A DNA stretch of 64,000 nt from assembly GCA_937870825.1 (NCBI GenBank), contig CALMZO010000300.1:24324-88323 (forward strand). The letters run 5' to 3'. A model generated the notes under the pieces. The model worked only from the letters and a program-made list of their open reading frames with translations. It was not told the origin of the DNA and searched no databases. The position numbers and the translations under genes are program-made. This stretch comes from an uncultured Chloroflexota bacterium. GTDB taxonomy: Bacteria; Chloroflexota; Anaerolineae; UBA4142; SHND01. Shown piece after piece: positions 41,288-50,191 of the stretch. Every line of letters starts with the position of its first letter. The first letter of the stretch is position 1.

Positions 41288-41776
41288 TTGCGTTGTCCGT
41301 ATTGCTCCAAAGAAGAAAGCAAAGTCATTGACACGCGCGAATCCGAAGACGCGATTCGACGGCGGCGTGAATGTTTGGAATGTGGTCATCGGTTCACGAC
41401 CTACGAACGCGTCGCGCAAACGTCATTGATGATGATAAAACAGGACGGACGGCGCGAAGCGTTTGACCGTCAGAAACTTTTGAGCGGCATCACGCGCGCG
41501 TGCGCGAAACGCCCAGTGCCGATGCAGGCGATTGAAGCGATTGTAGACGACATCGAAGCGCAGCTGCATACGCTCGGACGCTCCGAAGTAGATTCGCAGC
41601 GCGTTGGGCAGATGGTGATGGAACGCTTGCGAACGCTCGACGATGTGGCGTATGTGCGGTTCGCGTCCGTATATCGTCGCTTTGCCGATTTGGAAAGTTT
41701 GCAGGCAGAGATTCAACGCTTGCGTGACCGCAAAGAACGCGACCAAGAACAAAAATCGCAAATGAAACTGATTTAA
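41288..41776 (+). CDS. nrdR: transcriptional repressor NrdR
   Basis: 162 residues from TTG 41288. The family start LRCPYC is exact, with the zinc ribbon CPYC and CLECGHRFTTYE, then the ATP-cone (MIKQDGRREAFDRQKLLSGI). NrdR senses ATP/dATP and represses ribonucleotide reductase genes. An upstream TTG at 41249 would add 13 residues translated from the hairpin repeat and is rejected. The start codon has no clear Shine-Dalgarno because the repeat occupies that space. nrdJ lies downstream. Confidence 0.95.
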   Translation: MRCPYCSKEESKVIDTRESEDAIRRRRECLECGHRFTTYERVAQTSLMMIKQDGRREAFDRQKLLSGITRACAKRPVPMQAIEAIVDDIEAQLHTLGRSEVDSQRVGQMVMERLRTLDDVAYVRFASVYRRFADLESLQAEIQRLRDRKERDQEQKSQMKLI

Positions 41777-41850
41777 AAGTTGAAAGTTAGAAATCGGAAG
41801 TTGGAAATTGGAAGTTGGAAATTGGATTCCAACTTCTAACTTTCAACATC
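41776..41850 (+). repeat. 7-nt periodic hairpin element (word AAGTTGG/CCAACTT)
   Basis: Words AAGTTGG, AAATTGG, AAGTTGG, AAATTGG, then CCAACTT, CTAACTT, TCAACAT, CTGACAT. It begins one base into the nrdR stop region. Confidence 0.88.
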
Positions 41851-42133
41851 TGACATCCAAAAATGGTAGAGCCGCGAAAATTTCCTTCCTCTTGCGTGTT
41901 TCCTCTTGAACGCGATGCAAGCGTAAGATCATGTTGCCCCTTTGCAACGCTCGCACCGATTATTCGCGCGCGCGGCGCTAAATCAGTTGTCGGTTCGCCC
42001 CCGTAAATCCTTCGCGTAATCGCGATTACGGCGGGCGAATCCAGAGCGCGATTCGCCCGCTATTTTTTTCATCCGGTATCTTTTTGCAAACATCGCACCT
42101 CGCTCACTCATATTTTCTTTGGAGGCATTCGCT
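41851..42133 (+). other. nrdR-nrdJ intergenic region with hairpins
   Basis: Contains the perfect 16-bp palindrome CGTAATCGCGATTACG (42016-42031) and a terminator-like hairpin GCGGGCGAAT...ATTCGCCCGC with a T run (42031-42066). No second NrdR box or cobalamin riboswitch is recognised. GGAGG (42121-42125) is the nrdJ ribosome site. Confidence 0.55.
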
Positions 42134-45100
42134 ATGAGCAGCTCACAAACGCGCATTGACGCGCGCTTTTCGAGAAAAACAAATGGCAACGGCAATGGAC
42201 ATTCGAACGGCAACGGACACAAACCGCACGCGTTGGATTTGAACGCGCCGATTGTGATGCCCACCACGATTGTGAAACGCGATGGGCGCGTGATGCCATT
42301 TGAAATCGAACGCATCGAAAACGCGATGGCGCGATGTTTTGCGAGTTTTGGACGCACGCCCACGATTCCGATTTCGGATTTGGCAAAACAAGTTGGCAAC
42401 ATTGTTGCGGCAAAATATGAACAGCCGTCTGTTGAAAATGTTCAAGACATTGTAGAAATGGTTTTGCAATCGGCGGGCGAATTTGAAGCGGCGAAACGCT
42501 ACATTCTCTATCGCGCCGAACATGAAAAAATGCGCGCCGAACGTCCGATTCCCGAAAGCGTCCGCGCGGCGTTTGATGAATCCGACAAATACTTTCCAAC
42601 CGATTTACAAAAATTCCAATTCTATGACAAGTACTCGCGTTTCAATTACGACTTGGGGCGGCGCGAAACGTGGATTGAAACGGTTGACCGTTCGGTAGAT
42701 TTTTTGCACGAGCTTGCAGGCGAACGTTTGCCGCGCGAAACATACGAACGCATTCGCAGTGGAATTTTGGAAATGCGCGCGATGCCCTCGATGCGTTTGC
42801 TCGCGATGGCGGGCGCGGCGGCGCGGCGCAACAACATCACGATTTACAATTGTTCGTACATGCCCGTCGAAAGCATTGACGCGTTCGTTGAAGCATTGAT
42901 TATTTCGATGAGCGGCTGCGGCGTCGGTTATTCCGTCGAACGCAAGTACGTCGAAAATTTTCCGCGCATCAAGCGCCAGACGGGCAAAGTGCCGACGACG
43001 TACTTTGTCGAAGATTCGGCGGAAGGTTGGGCGGACGCGCTGCGGTTCGGTTTGGAAACATGGTTCGACGGCGGCGACGTAAAATTTGATTTGAGCTTGT
43101 TGCGCGCGGCGGGTATGCCGCTGCGCACCAAAGGCGGACGCGCGTCAGGACCGGAACCGCTTCGCAAAATGTTTGAATTTATTCGCACGCGCATTCTCGC
43201 GCGGCAGGGCAGTTTCTTGCGTTCGCTCGACGCCCACGACATTATGTGCGCGGTGGGCAACGCGGCAGTGAGCGGCGGCGTTCGTCGCACCGCAATGATT
43301 TCGCTTTTCGATTACGACGACGGCGACATGCTTCACGCCAAAGACGGAGACTTTGAACGCGACAACAGTCAGCGTTGGAACGCGAACAATTCCGCTGTGC
43401 TGCCGCGCGGCGGACTGACGCAATTGGAATTTGCGCGATTCTTTCTTGACATGGCGCAAGGCGGACGGGGCGAGCCGGGTATTTTCAATCGCGATTCGGC
43501 AATGGCGATGCGCCCGTCGCGCAGAAAAGAAGCAGAGTTTGGTACGAATCCGTGTGTTACGGGTGATACATGGGTTATGACGAGCGAGGGACCGCGTCGT
43601 GTGAATGAGCTGATTGGTCAATCGCATATGACTCTGGTGAACGGTCAAGCATTCGATACCACATCCGAAGGGTTCTGGAGTACCGGAAGCAAACCAATTT
43701 TGCATTTGCAAACGCGAGAAGGATATTCGTTACGCCTGACGGCGAATCATCCTGTGCAAGTTGTCTCCTATGCAACGCGCAAAGTAGAGCGCCTCGAATG
43801 GCGTGAAGCAGGACAGCTGCAATCTGGTGATGTAATCAAGCTTCATAATCATCGTGGGCTGGAGTGGGATGGTAATGGAAGTTTTGAGGAAGGTTGGTTG
43901 TTAGGGCAACTGCTGGGTGACGGAACATTCGCATCCAAGACAGGCAAAGCGGGACAACTCAATACTGTTGCCGCGCTGGATTTTTGGGGCGGGACGCGGA
44001 CTCAAATGGCTGATACCGCACTTGTGCGATTGAAAGAATCTGTCAAAACGCGCTCCGATTTGGTGGGTCACGAGTACGCTGCATCACAAAAAATTCGGAT
44101 TCAGTCCGCGGGACTTGCTGACCTCGCGGAGCAATATGGAATCCTGCATGGCGCGAAATTTATTTCCGATGCAGTGGAGCGAGCGTCATCGGATTTTTAT
44201 CGCGGATTTTTGCAAGGGCTTTTCGATACGGATGGTTCAGTCCAAGGGACGTTGCTTAAAGGTGCAAGCCTGCGCCTGAGTCAGTCCAATCTCGATACGC
44301 TTTATTCGGTTCAACGAATGTTGTTGCGCTTGGGCATCGTTTCCACCATCTACAAGAATCGTCGCACGGCAGGGTATCGTCAACTGCCAGATGGTCACGG
44401 TGGCTATGCAGAGTATTGGTGCGAGTCCTATCACGAACTTGGCATTGCGAATGATAACATTCAAGCATTCGCGGAGCGCGTTGGTTTCTCAGAGCCAGAA
44501 AAATCCGCCAAGTTGGCACGCATCGTTGCGTCCTCTATGCGACGCCCGAACCGCGAGATGTTCCGTGCAACAATTTCAAAAATTGAAGCCGATGGAACGG
44601 AAGAGGTCTATGACTGTTCCGTCCCAGGACCGAATGCGTTCGATGCCAATGGCTTTGTCGCGCATAACTGTGGCGAAATCGTGTTGCGTCCATTCGAATT
44701 TTGTAATTTGTCAGTCGCCGTCGCGCGTCAAGCCGACACGCACGAATCCTTGAAAGATAAAGTCGAACTCGCGTCCATCATCGGCACGATTCAATCGCTC
44801 GCCACACATTTTCCCGGTCTGCGAAGACAGTGGCAAGACAATTGCGAAGAGGAACGCTTGCTCGGCGTTGACATTAACGGACAACTCGACAGCCCCATCG
44901 CGCAAGATGTGAATGTGCAGCGCGCGTTGCGCGAGGTTGCGATTGAGATGAATCGCGTTGTCGCGTCGCAATTGAATATCAATCAATCGGTTTCTGTAAC
45001 CTGCGTGAAACCATCGGGCAATTCGTCGCAATTGTTGAACTGCTCCTCAGGCATTCACACGCGCTGGTCGCCGTATTACATTCGCAATGTGCGCGTCGCC

Positions 45101-45607
45101 ACACATTCGCCGATTTATAAAGTGATGCGCGATGCGGGCGCGCCGATGGACCCCGAAAACGGACAAACCCCCGAGGACGCGAATACGTACGTGATTCATT
45201 TCCCGGTGAAATCGCCCGAAGGCGCGATTACGCGCAAAGACCGCACCGCGATTCAGCAGTGCGAGTACTGGCTGCAAAACAAATTGAATTGGACGGAACA
45301 CAATCCGAGTGTGACCATCACCTATCAGCCGCACGAAATTTTGGATTTGATGAAGTGGGTGTGGGAACACGTTGATTACCTCGGCGGTATCACGTTCCTC
45401 CCCGCGTTCGATGCGATGTATGACCAAATGCCGTATCACGAAATTGACGCGCAAGAGTACGCAAAACTAGAAGCGCATTTCCCCGCGATTGATTTCAGCA
45501 AATTGTATCGGTACGAGGAAGAAGATTTGACGACTGCCGCGCAAGAGTTGGCGTGTCTGGCGGGAGTGTGTGATGTGGACTTTGCGGGCAAAGCGCCGAA
45601 CAGTTAG
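42134..45607 (+). CDS. nrdJ: adenosylcobalamin-dependent class II ribonucleotide reductase with intein
   Basis: 1157 residues, of which 372 are an intein; the spliced enzyme would be 785. After a Gly/Asn-rich start comes an ATP-cone (TTIVKRDGRVMPFEIERIEN). The reductase core has YNCSYMPVESIDAFVEAL, ISMSGCGVGYSVERKYVENF, GTNPC joined to GEIVLRPFEFCNL, and NINQSVSVTCVKPSGNSSQL. A C-terminal cysteine pair (CLAGVC) should re-reduce the active site. The MSGCGVGYS motif marks the B12-dependent monomeric type. It makes deoxynucleotides independently of oxygen. ATG 42134 is eight bases after GGAGG. Confidence 0.93.
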   Translation: MSSSQTRIDARFSRKTNGNGNGHSNGNGHKPHALDLNAPIVMPTTIVKRDGRVMPFEIERIENAMARCFASFGRTPTIPISDLAKQVGNIVAAKYEQPSVENVQDIVEMVLQSAGEFEAAKRYILYRAEHEKMRAERPIPESVRAAFDESDKYFPTDLQKFQFYDKYSRFNYDLGRRETWIETVDRSVDFLHELAGERLPRETYERIRSGILEMRAMPSMRLLAMAGAAARRNNITIYNCSYMPVESIDAFVEALIISMSGCGVGYSVERKYVENFPRIKRQTGKVPTTYFVEDSAEGWADALRFGLETWFDGGDVKFDLSLLRAAGMPLRTKGGRASGPEPLRKMFEFIRTRILARQGSFLRSLDAHDIMCAVGNAAVSGGVRRTAMISLFDYDDGDMLHAKDGDFERDNSQRWNANNSAVLPRGGLTQLEFARFFLDMAQGGRGEPGIFNRDSAMAMRPSRRKEAEFGTNPCVTGDTWVMTSEGPRRVNELIGQSHMTLVNGQAFDTTSEGFWSTGSKPILHLQTREGYSLRLTANHPVQVVSYATRKVERLEWREAGQLQSGDVIKLHNHRGLEWDGNGSFEEGWLLGQLLGDGTFASKTGKAGQLNTVAALDFWGGTRTQMADTALVRLKESVKTRSDLVGHEYAASQKIRIQSAGLADLAEQYGILHGAKFISDAVERASSDFYRGFLQGLFDTDGSVQGTLLKGASLRLSQSNLDTLYSVQRMLLRLGIVSTIYKNRRTAGYRQLPDGHGGYAEYWCESYHELGIANDNIQAFAERVGFSEPEKSAKLARIVASSMRRPNREMFRATISKIEADGTEEVYDCSVPGPNAFDANGFVAHNCGEIVLRPFEFCNLSVAVARQADTHESLKDKVELASIIGTIQSLATHFPGLRRQWQDNCEEERLLGVDINGQLDSPIAQDVNVQRALREVAIEMNRVVASQLNINQSVSVTCVKPSGNSSQLLNCSSGIHTRWSPYYIRNVRVATHSPIYKVMRDAGAPMDPENGQTPEDANTYVIHFPVKSPEGAITRKDRTAIQQCEYWLQNKLNWTEHNPSVTITYQPHEILDLMKWVWEHVDYLGGITFLPAFDAMYDQMPYHEIDAQEYAKLEAHFPAIDFSKLYRYEEEDLTTAAQELACLAGVCDVDFAGKAPNS
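43553..44668 (+). other. intein with LAGLIDADG endonuclease in NrdJ
   Basis: 372 residues (474-845 of the precursor) inserted in the active-site motif GTNP^CGE. Splice blocks are intact: first Cys (CVTGDTWVMTSEG), block B TANHP, terminal FVAHN and +1 Cys. Two dodecapeptide motifs (WLLGQLLGDGT and FLQGLFDTDGS) keep their acidic residues, so the homing endonuclease may be active. GC content and codon use are softer than the extein. Confidence 0.95.
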
Positions 45608-45641
45608 CGCGGTTTGCAGAGGAATAGTCTGTCGAAATTTG

Positions 45642-45680
45642 ACGGGGTAGGCGATTTCGTACATCGCCTACCCCGTTTGT
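45642..45680 (+). terminator. hairpin terminator after nrdJ
   Basis: ACGGGGTAGGCGAT and ATCGCCTACCCCGT with a 7-nt loop, followed by TTGTT. Confidence 0.75.
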
Positions 45681-45717
45681 TATTCATCATGCCCTCCCTT
45701 TTTCTCATCATACAATT

Positions 45718-45861
45718 TTATCCGCCGTGCAGCCCGCGCAAGAACGCGAGCAGGTCAAGATTGTTGACCAAAAAGTGCATCGTCGTAAGCAGCGCGAGAA
45801 CAAGCACCAGCGCCAGCAAAAACGTAACAAACCGCTTGCGTGTGTTGATTGACTTTTCCAT
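45718..45861 (-). CDS. 47-residue single-helix membrane protein
   Basis: Starts MEKSINTRKRFVTFLLAL with one strong hydrophobic segment (FVTFLLALVLVLALLTTM), then HFLVNNLDLLAFLRG. An AAAGGGG ribosome site is about eight bases before the ATG. It is 14 bases downstream of the ABC permease gene in the same direction, so it may be a small exporter subunit. No family is recognised. Confidence 0.6.
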   Translation of the reverse strand: MEKSINTRKRFVTFLLALVLVLALLTTMHFLVNNLDLLAFLRGLHGG

Positions 45862-45875
45862 TTCGTTTCCCCTTT

Positions 45876-48290
45876 CTAAACATACGCGAGTGTCTCGCGG
45901 ATGGTCAGGCGCGCGGCTTGTCGCGCAGGATACGCGCTCGCCGCAATGGCGCCAACGATAATTACCACAAGCCAGATGCCGAGCCCTTCCGGCGACAATG
46001 TCAAGGGCAGTGGCGAACGAAACGCCAGATTCCCCAGAAACACGCCCAGTCCGTACGACAATGGAATGGACAACGGCACTGCCAGCACCCAACTCCAGAG
46101 TCCGATAAACAACCCTTCGACAATGATATTCCGCATCACGATGCTCGATCGCGCGCCGACCGCGCGCATGATGCCAAATTCGCGCGTCCGCTCGACCACG
46201 CTCGTCCCCATACTCGACAAAAGACCCAACGCGCCAACTACCCCCATCACTGTCGCAATCGAAAGCAGCGCGACGATGAAAATATAGACGTGTCCGCTAA
46301 TCGCGTCGTCCAGCAGCGACGCAGGCACGGCGACCTTGACGCTCATGTTGGCGGCGGCGAGCGCGCGTTCAATGTCGCGCAGTACGCGCGCAGTGGATTC
46401 CGTGTCAAGGTCTTGCATCACCACGCGCACCGCGTTTGTATCCTGCGGGGCTTGCATAGTCGCTTGGCTGAATGTTTCCGGCGTCACGTACGCCGTCGCG
46501 GGATTTAGAATTTGGCGCACGATACCGAGCAGCCGAAACGCGGCGGGCTGTCCATTGACCAACACGCGAATTTCGTCGCCGACGCGCGCGTTGGGAAACA
46601 TCGCGCTCGCACTTTGATTCAGCACAATCCCATTGCTGTCGTCTGCGGCGAGCCAACGCCCACTCAACATGTGCGTTTCAATCAACTTGCTTTCCGGTGG
46701 GACCGAACGCAGCGTCAAACTGCCGTGACCCCCATCGGGATATGTGCGGACAATGTTCAATCCGTTCGCTTGATAGATGGCGATAGGACTCGAATTCCAG
46801 GACTCGACGCGCGCGACGCCGGGAACGTTCGCGAGAATGGTTGCGACTTGAGCTTGTGCTTGTGGTTGATTCAGGCGCAATTCCAAATCGTAATGTCGTT
46901 CGGCGGCGGCTTGAGCAATATAACTTTCCCAAGCCGTCTTGACATTGATGCCGGTCAAAAACATCGCGCCCGCCGCCGCCAACAGCCCGAGTGTGAGCAG
47001 CAAACGTCCGCGCCGCCGAAACGGGTTACGCAGGGCAAACAGCAGCGTATTGTCCACGCCGCGCAATCTGCCGAGCCAACGGTCCAGTGCGCGCGAACCG
47101 AAATCTTGGCGATTGACGCCGTAATCGTTCAACGTCTCGCGCACCGTGACGCGTGTTGTGAGCAAGATAGGATAGAGCGCGACGAGCAGTGGAATGAAAA
47201 TCCCCATCGTCACCAAAACGAGATACACCCAAAGCGGCAGCGCATCGCTAACGATGGTGAAATTCAAAAGCTGCGCGACGACTCCCGCCAACCCGCGTCC
47301 CATGACAATGCCGCCGGGAATCGCGAGCAGCACTGCGCCGAGTCCCAAAATCGCAACGAGCGCCAAATACATTCTGCTAATTTGTCCCGTGCGCGCGCCG
47401 ATGGCTTTCATGATGCCAATCTGACGAATCTGTTGCGCGAGCAAACCGCCAATCATCGTCGCCGTCAGAATCGCGCTCAATGCCAGCGCCATCAAACTGA
47501 ACGCCAACAAAATCATCAACACGGCGTTCAACTGCGTGGCGTGCGGATGTTTGCCGGGCGGAGGGATGCGGATTTCATCCACCGCGCGCCCTTGTGTTTT
47601 GAGCCATGCTGCCAAATTGCCTGCGGTTGCTTCGATGGCGGCAATGTCGTTTGGCTGTTCGCGGACAATGATTTTTAGAATATGCAGTGTGTCGGATTCA
47701 CCGAGCTCGGCGAGCGTAGCGGGTGTGATGTATCCGTATATCGTTTGTTCTTGCCACGCGGGCGCAAGACTGGGGTCATGCACGGTGCCCGAGATGGTGA
47801 TTTTTTCTTGTGCCCCATTCGGAGTTTGAACAATCAACGTGTTGCCAATCTGCGCGCCGAGCAGACGCAGCGCTTCGCGTTCCAGCAGAATCGTTTTTTC
47901 GGGCGGAAGCCACGCGCCTGCTTCGGGCGTAAATGTGCTGACACGCATCGTCGCCATGTCGCGCGTGACAAAGAGCAAGAGCGGCATCCACTCGTCCGGT
48001 TTCACTTGTACCCGCGCCGTAACCCAGTCGCCCGCTTCGGCGTCTGCGATGTCGGGACGCGCGCGGACCGCCTGCACCAACGCGTCATCGACGCGGTCCA
48101 GTTCCAAAAACGCGGAAGCGGGATTCGTCGCCAAATAATTTTGCGCGAGTTCGCGCGTCAGAATGGCATACGCGCTCAAAATCGCGCCGACGCCGAGAAT
48201 GCTCACCGCAAGCGCCAGCACAATCATTACCATGCGCCCGCGCGCGGCTTGCAGGTCGCGCCACAATTTTTTCCAACGCGGGCTGTTCAT
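45876..48290 (-). CDS. ABC transporter permease, FtsX/MacB type (large, two FtsX domains)
   Basis: 804 residues. The N-terminal helix ([19 protein letters not shown]) is followed by a periplasmic domain (about 50-260). A first FtsX domain ([34 protein letters not shown]) comes next, then a second half starting [17 protein letters not shown] and ending with a second FtsX domain ([33 protein letters not shown]). This is the DUF214-type layout. It overlaps the ATPase gene (ATGA). Such exporters move lipids, peptides or drugs; the TetR regulator beside it fits stress- or drug-induced export. Confidence 0.9.
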   Translation of the reverse strand: MNSPRWKKLWRDLQAARGRMVMIVLALAVSILGVGAILSAYAILTRELAQNYLATNPASAFLELDRVDDALVQAVRARPDIADAEAGDWVTARVQVKPDEWMPLLLFVTRDMATMRVSTFTPEAGAWLPPEKTILLEREALRLLGAQIGNTLIVQTPNGAQEKITISGTVHDPSLAPAWQEQTIYGYITPATLAELGESDTLHILKIIVREQPNDIAAIEATAGNLAAWLKTQGRAVDEIRIPPPGKHPHATQLNAVLMILLAFSLMALALSAILTATMIGGLLAQQIRQIGIMKAIGARTGQISRMYLALVAILGLGAVLLAIPGGIVMGRGLAGVVAQLLNFTIVSDALPLWVYLVLVTMGIFIPLLVALYPILLTTRVTVRETLNDYGVNRQDFGSRALDRWLGRLRGVDNTLLFALRNPFRRRGRLLLTLGLLAAAGAMFLTGINVKTAWESYIAQAAAERHYDLELRLNQPQAQAQVATILANVPGVARVESWNSSPIAIYQANGLNIVRTYPDGGHGSLTLRSVPPESKLIETHMLSGRWLAADDSNGIVLNQSASAMFPNARVGDEIRVLVNGQPAAFRLLGIVRQILNPATAYVTPETFSQATMQAPQDTNAVRVVMQDLDTESTARVLRDIERALAAANMSVKVAVPASLLDDAISGHVYIFIVALLSIATVMGVVGALGLLSSMGTSVVERTREFGIMRAVGARSSIVMRNIIVEGLFIGLWSWVLAVPLSIPLSYGLGVFLGNLAFRSPLPLTLSPEGLGIWLVVIIVGAIAASAYPARQAARLTIRETLAYV

Positions 48291-49039
48291 TGCGTCCTCC
48301 CGTTCGCCACGACGACTCCATCGGACAGCACAATCGCGCGCGAAAAATAACGCGCGAGGTCGCGCTCGTGTGTGACCATCACGACAGTTTTTCCTTCCGC
48401 CGCGAGCGAGGCAAACAACTGCATCACCGCTTCCGAAGTTTGCGTATCGAGATTGCCCGTTGGCTCATCGGCGACGAGGATGGGCGGGTCGTTGGCGAGC
48501 GCGCGCGCAATCGCGGCGCGTTGTTGTTGTCCGCCCGATAAATCGGCAGGAAGTTTGTCCGCCTGTTCGGCAATCCCCACTTTTTCGAGGAGCGCGAGCG
48601 CGCGGGCGCGCCGTTCACGCGCGGGAAACGTATTGCAAAAATCCATCGGCAGCGCGATGTTTTCCGCGACGGTCAACGTGGGCAAGAGTTGGAAAAATTG
48701 AAAAACGATGCCCACATTCTTGCCGCGCCACACCGCCAATTGTTCTTGGTCGAGCGCATGAATCGCGGCAGAGCCGACCAGCACTTGGCCCGAGGTCGGC
48801 GTATCAATCCCCGTGAGCATATTGACAAGCGTAGATTTGCCGCTGCCCGATTTGCCCACGATGGCGACAAACTCGCCCGCGTCCACTTGCAGGTCCACTT
48901 GATTCAGCGCGAGGAATTTGCCTGCCGCGCCGCTGTACGCTTTGGTCACGCCGCGCAACTCAATCAACCGCTGTCCACTGCGCGGCGGTGTCTCCGCGCC
49001 GACGAGGAATTGGGTTTGAGGAATCACTTGCATAGTCAT
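48287..49039 (-). CDS. ABC transporter ATP-binding protein (LolD/MacB type)
   Basis: 250 residues. Walker [11 protein letters not shown]-loop [12 protein letters not shown], signature [15 protein letters not shown], Walker [13 protein letters not shown] and H-loop [10 protein letters not shown] are all present. The [10 protein letters not shown] form is typical for partners of FtsX-type permeases. It powers the permease encoded downstream with a 4-bp overlap. It is transcribed divergently from the TetR gene, whose operators sit at its promoter. Confidence 0.93.
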   Translation of the reverse strand: MTMQVIPQTQFLVGAETPPRSGQRLIELRGVTKAYSGAAGKFLALNQVDLQVDAGEFVAIVGKSGSGKSTLVNMLTGIDTPTSGQVLVGSAAIHALDQEQLAVWRGKNVGIVFQFFQLLPTLTVAENIALPMDFCNTFPARERRARALALLEKVGIAEQADKLPADLSGGQQQRAAIARALANDPPILVADEPTGNLDTQTSEAVMQLFASLAAEGKTVVMVTHERDLARYFSRAIVLSDGVVVANGRTQ

Positions 49040-49091
49040 CTTGGATTGTCCTTTGCGTTTGAAATGAAAAGGTGTACAATGTGTATGTTTC

Positions 49092-49106
49092 CGAACACTC
49101 TGTTCG
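49092..49106. promoter_or_regulatory. probable TetR operator (CGAACA-N3-TGTTCG)
   Basis: Perfect palindrome CGAACACTCTGTTCG just downstream of the ABC promoter. Related sites in the same gap are TGTTC-N6-GAACA (49160-49175) and a TGTTCGGAA half-site near 49190 by the tetR start. The shared TTCCGAACA/TGTTCGGAA words suggest cooperative control of both directions. Confidence 0.7.
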
Positions 49107-49111
49107 ATTAT

Positions 49112-49140
49112 GATATATCATCCCGCGTGACGCCTGTCAA
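49112..49140 (-). promoter_or_regulatory. promoter of the ABC operon
   Basis: On the minus strand TTGACA (49140-49135), 17-bp spacer, TATATC (49117-49112). The palindromic operator follows within about 20 bases. Confidence 0.6.
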
Positions 49141-49211
49141 CAACCAAAACCGATGCAAATGTTCGGAATGGAACAGGCGAGCGAAAATTGTTCGGAAATA
49201 CGGAGGCAGCG

Positions 49212-49796
49212 ATGGGAAAAAAAATTGCGGACCGGCGGGTGCGGCGCACGCGCGAATTCTTGCAGAGCGCGTTAGTCGCGCTCATCGTGGAAAGGGGTTA
49301 TGACGCGGTGACGGTGCAGGATGTTCTCGACCGCGCCAACGTCGGACGTTCGACGTTTTACGCGCATTTTCGGGACAAGGAGGATTTGCTGCTTAGCGGC
49401 GCAGAGAAATTGTGGAAGCAGTTTGAAGAGCATTTTGCCAGCGCGGCTGTCACCAACGAAACGCCGTGGATGTTGAGTCTGGCAATGTTTGAACATGCGG
49501 CAGAGCAGCGTGCGTTGTACCGCGCCCTGTCCGGGAAACAAGGCGGCAACATCGCGCTGCAGCACATTCAAAAAAAATTGTACGTTTCCGTGCGCGACCA
49601 TCTCAAGGCGCAAGCGCCAAAAAGAAAAAAAGGGTTTCCGCCGGACCTTTTGGCGCACTATATTATCAGTTCCTTTATTGCGGTACTGACCTGGTGGCTG
49701 GACAACGACGCGTCATACACTCCCGCGCAGATGAATGAATTTTATCGGCAGTTGGTGCAGCCGGGGGTAGAGCAAATTTTTCCAGTACACGCGTAA
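49212..49796 (+). CDS. TetR/AcrR family repressor
   Basis: 194 residues. The N-terminal helix-turn-helix is TREFLQSALVALIVERGYDA, VTVQDVLDRANVGRSTFYAH and FRDKEDLL, the classic TetR pattern. The C-terminal helical domain (from about residue 70) would bind an inducer. GGAGG lies six bases before ATG 49212; 49188 is an alternative start that would include an operator half-site. It is expected to repress the divergent ABC exporter and itself. Confidence 0.92.
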   Translation: MGKKIADRRVRRTREFLQSALVALIVERGYDAVTVQDVLDRANVGRSTFYAHFRDKEDLLLSGAEKLWKQFEEHFASAAVTNETPWMLSLAMFEHAAEQRALYRALSGKQGGNIALQHIQKKLYVSVRDHLKAQAPKRKKGFPPDLLAHYIISSFIAVLTWWLDNDASYTPAQMNEFYRQLVQPGVEQIFPVHA

Positions 49797-50021
49797 AGCA
49801 TTTTCCAGATGGCGTTGCAAGTGCGCTCAAGATTTCCCTCCTCAAAATCATGCCGCGCCCCGAAAGATATTGTGAGGATTCAGTCGAACACGTTTTGCCA
49901 AAATCGCTCGCTTGCGTATAATTCCCTTGCCCAAGTAAAAATCGTCACAAGCGATTTGCCTGGTACAGAAAACGTGTGGTGAAAGAGACGATGCACTTGG
50001 CACTTGTTGGTCTTTAATCGT
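49797..50021 (+). other. non-coding gap with tRNA promoter
   Basis: TTGCCA (49895-49900), 16-bp spacer and TATAAT (49917-49922) form a good promoter for the tRNA, giving a leader of about 90 bases. Nothing else is recognised. Confidence 0.65.
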
Positions 50022-50100
<79 letters not shown>

Positions 50101-50107
50101 TTTTCTC

Positions 50108-50142
50108 CTAGGTCGAGAATCACATCTCGACCTAGTTTTTTT
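50108..50142 (+). terminator. terminator after tRNA-Pro
   Basis: CTAGGTCGAGA, 6-nt loop, TCTCGACCTAG, then seven T. Confidence 0.93.
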
Positions 50143-50191
50143 CAGCGCGATTTTTTTCGGACAAAACGCAAGTACTCGAACCGTAACTGTT

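Noticed and set aside
41851..42133. Cobalamin riboswitch upstream of the B12-dependent reductase
   Set aside because: No B12-box-like sequence is visible; only simple palindromes and a terminator-like hairpin.
46512..47678. Plus-strand frame of 388 codons opposite the ABC permease
   Set aside because: No domain, polar shadow composition; the permease on the other strand has clear FtsX motifs.
49092..49106. LexA-type SOS box at the TetR gap
   Set aside because: The core is GAAC-N5-GTTC, not N4, and the same word recurs around the tetR start, so a TetR operator is more likely.
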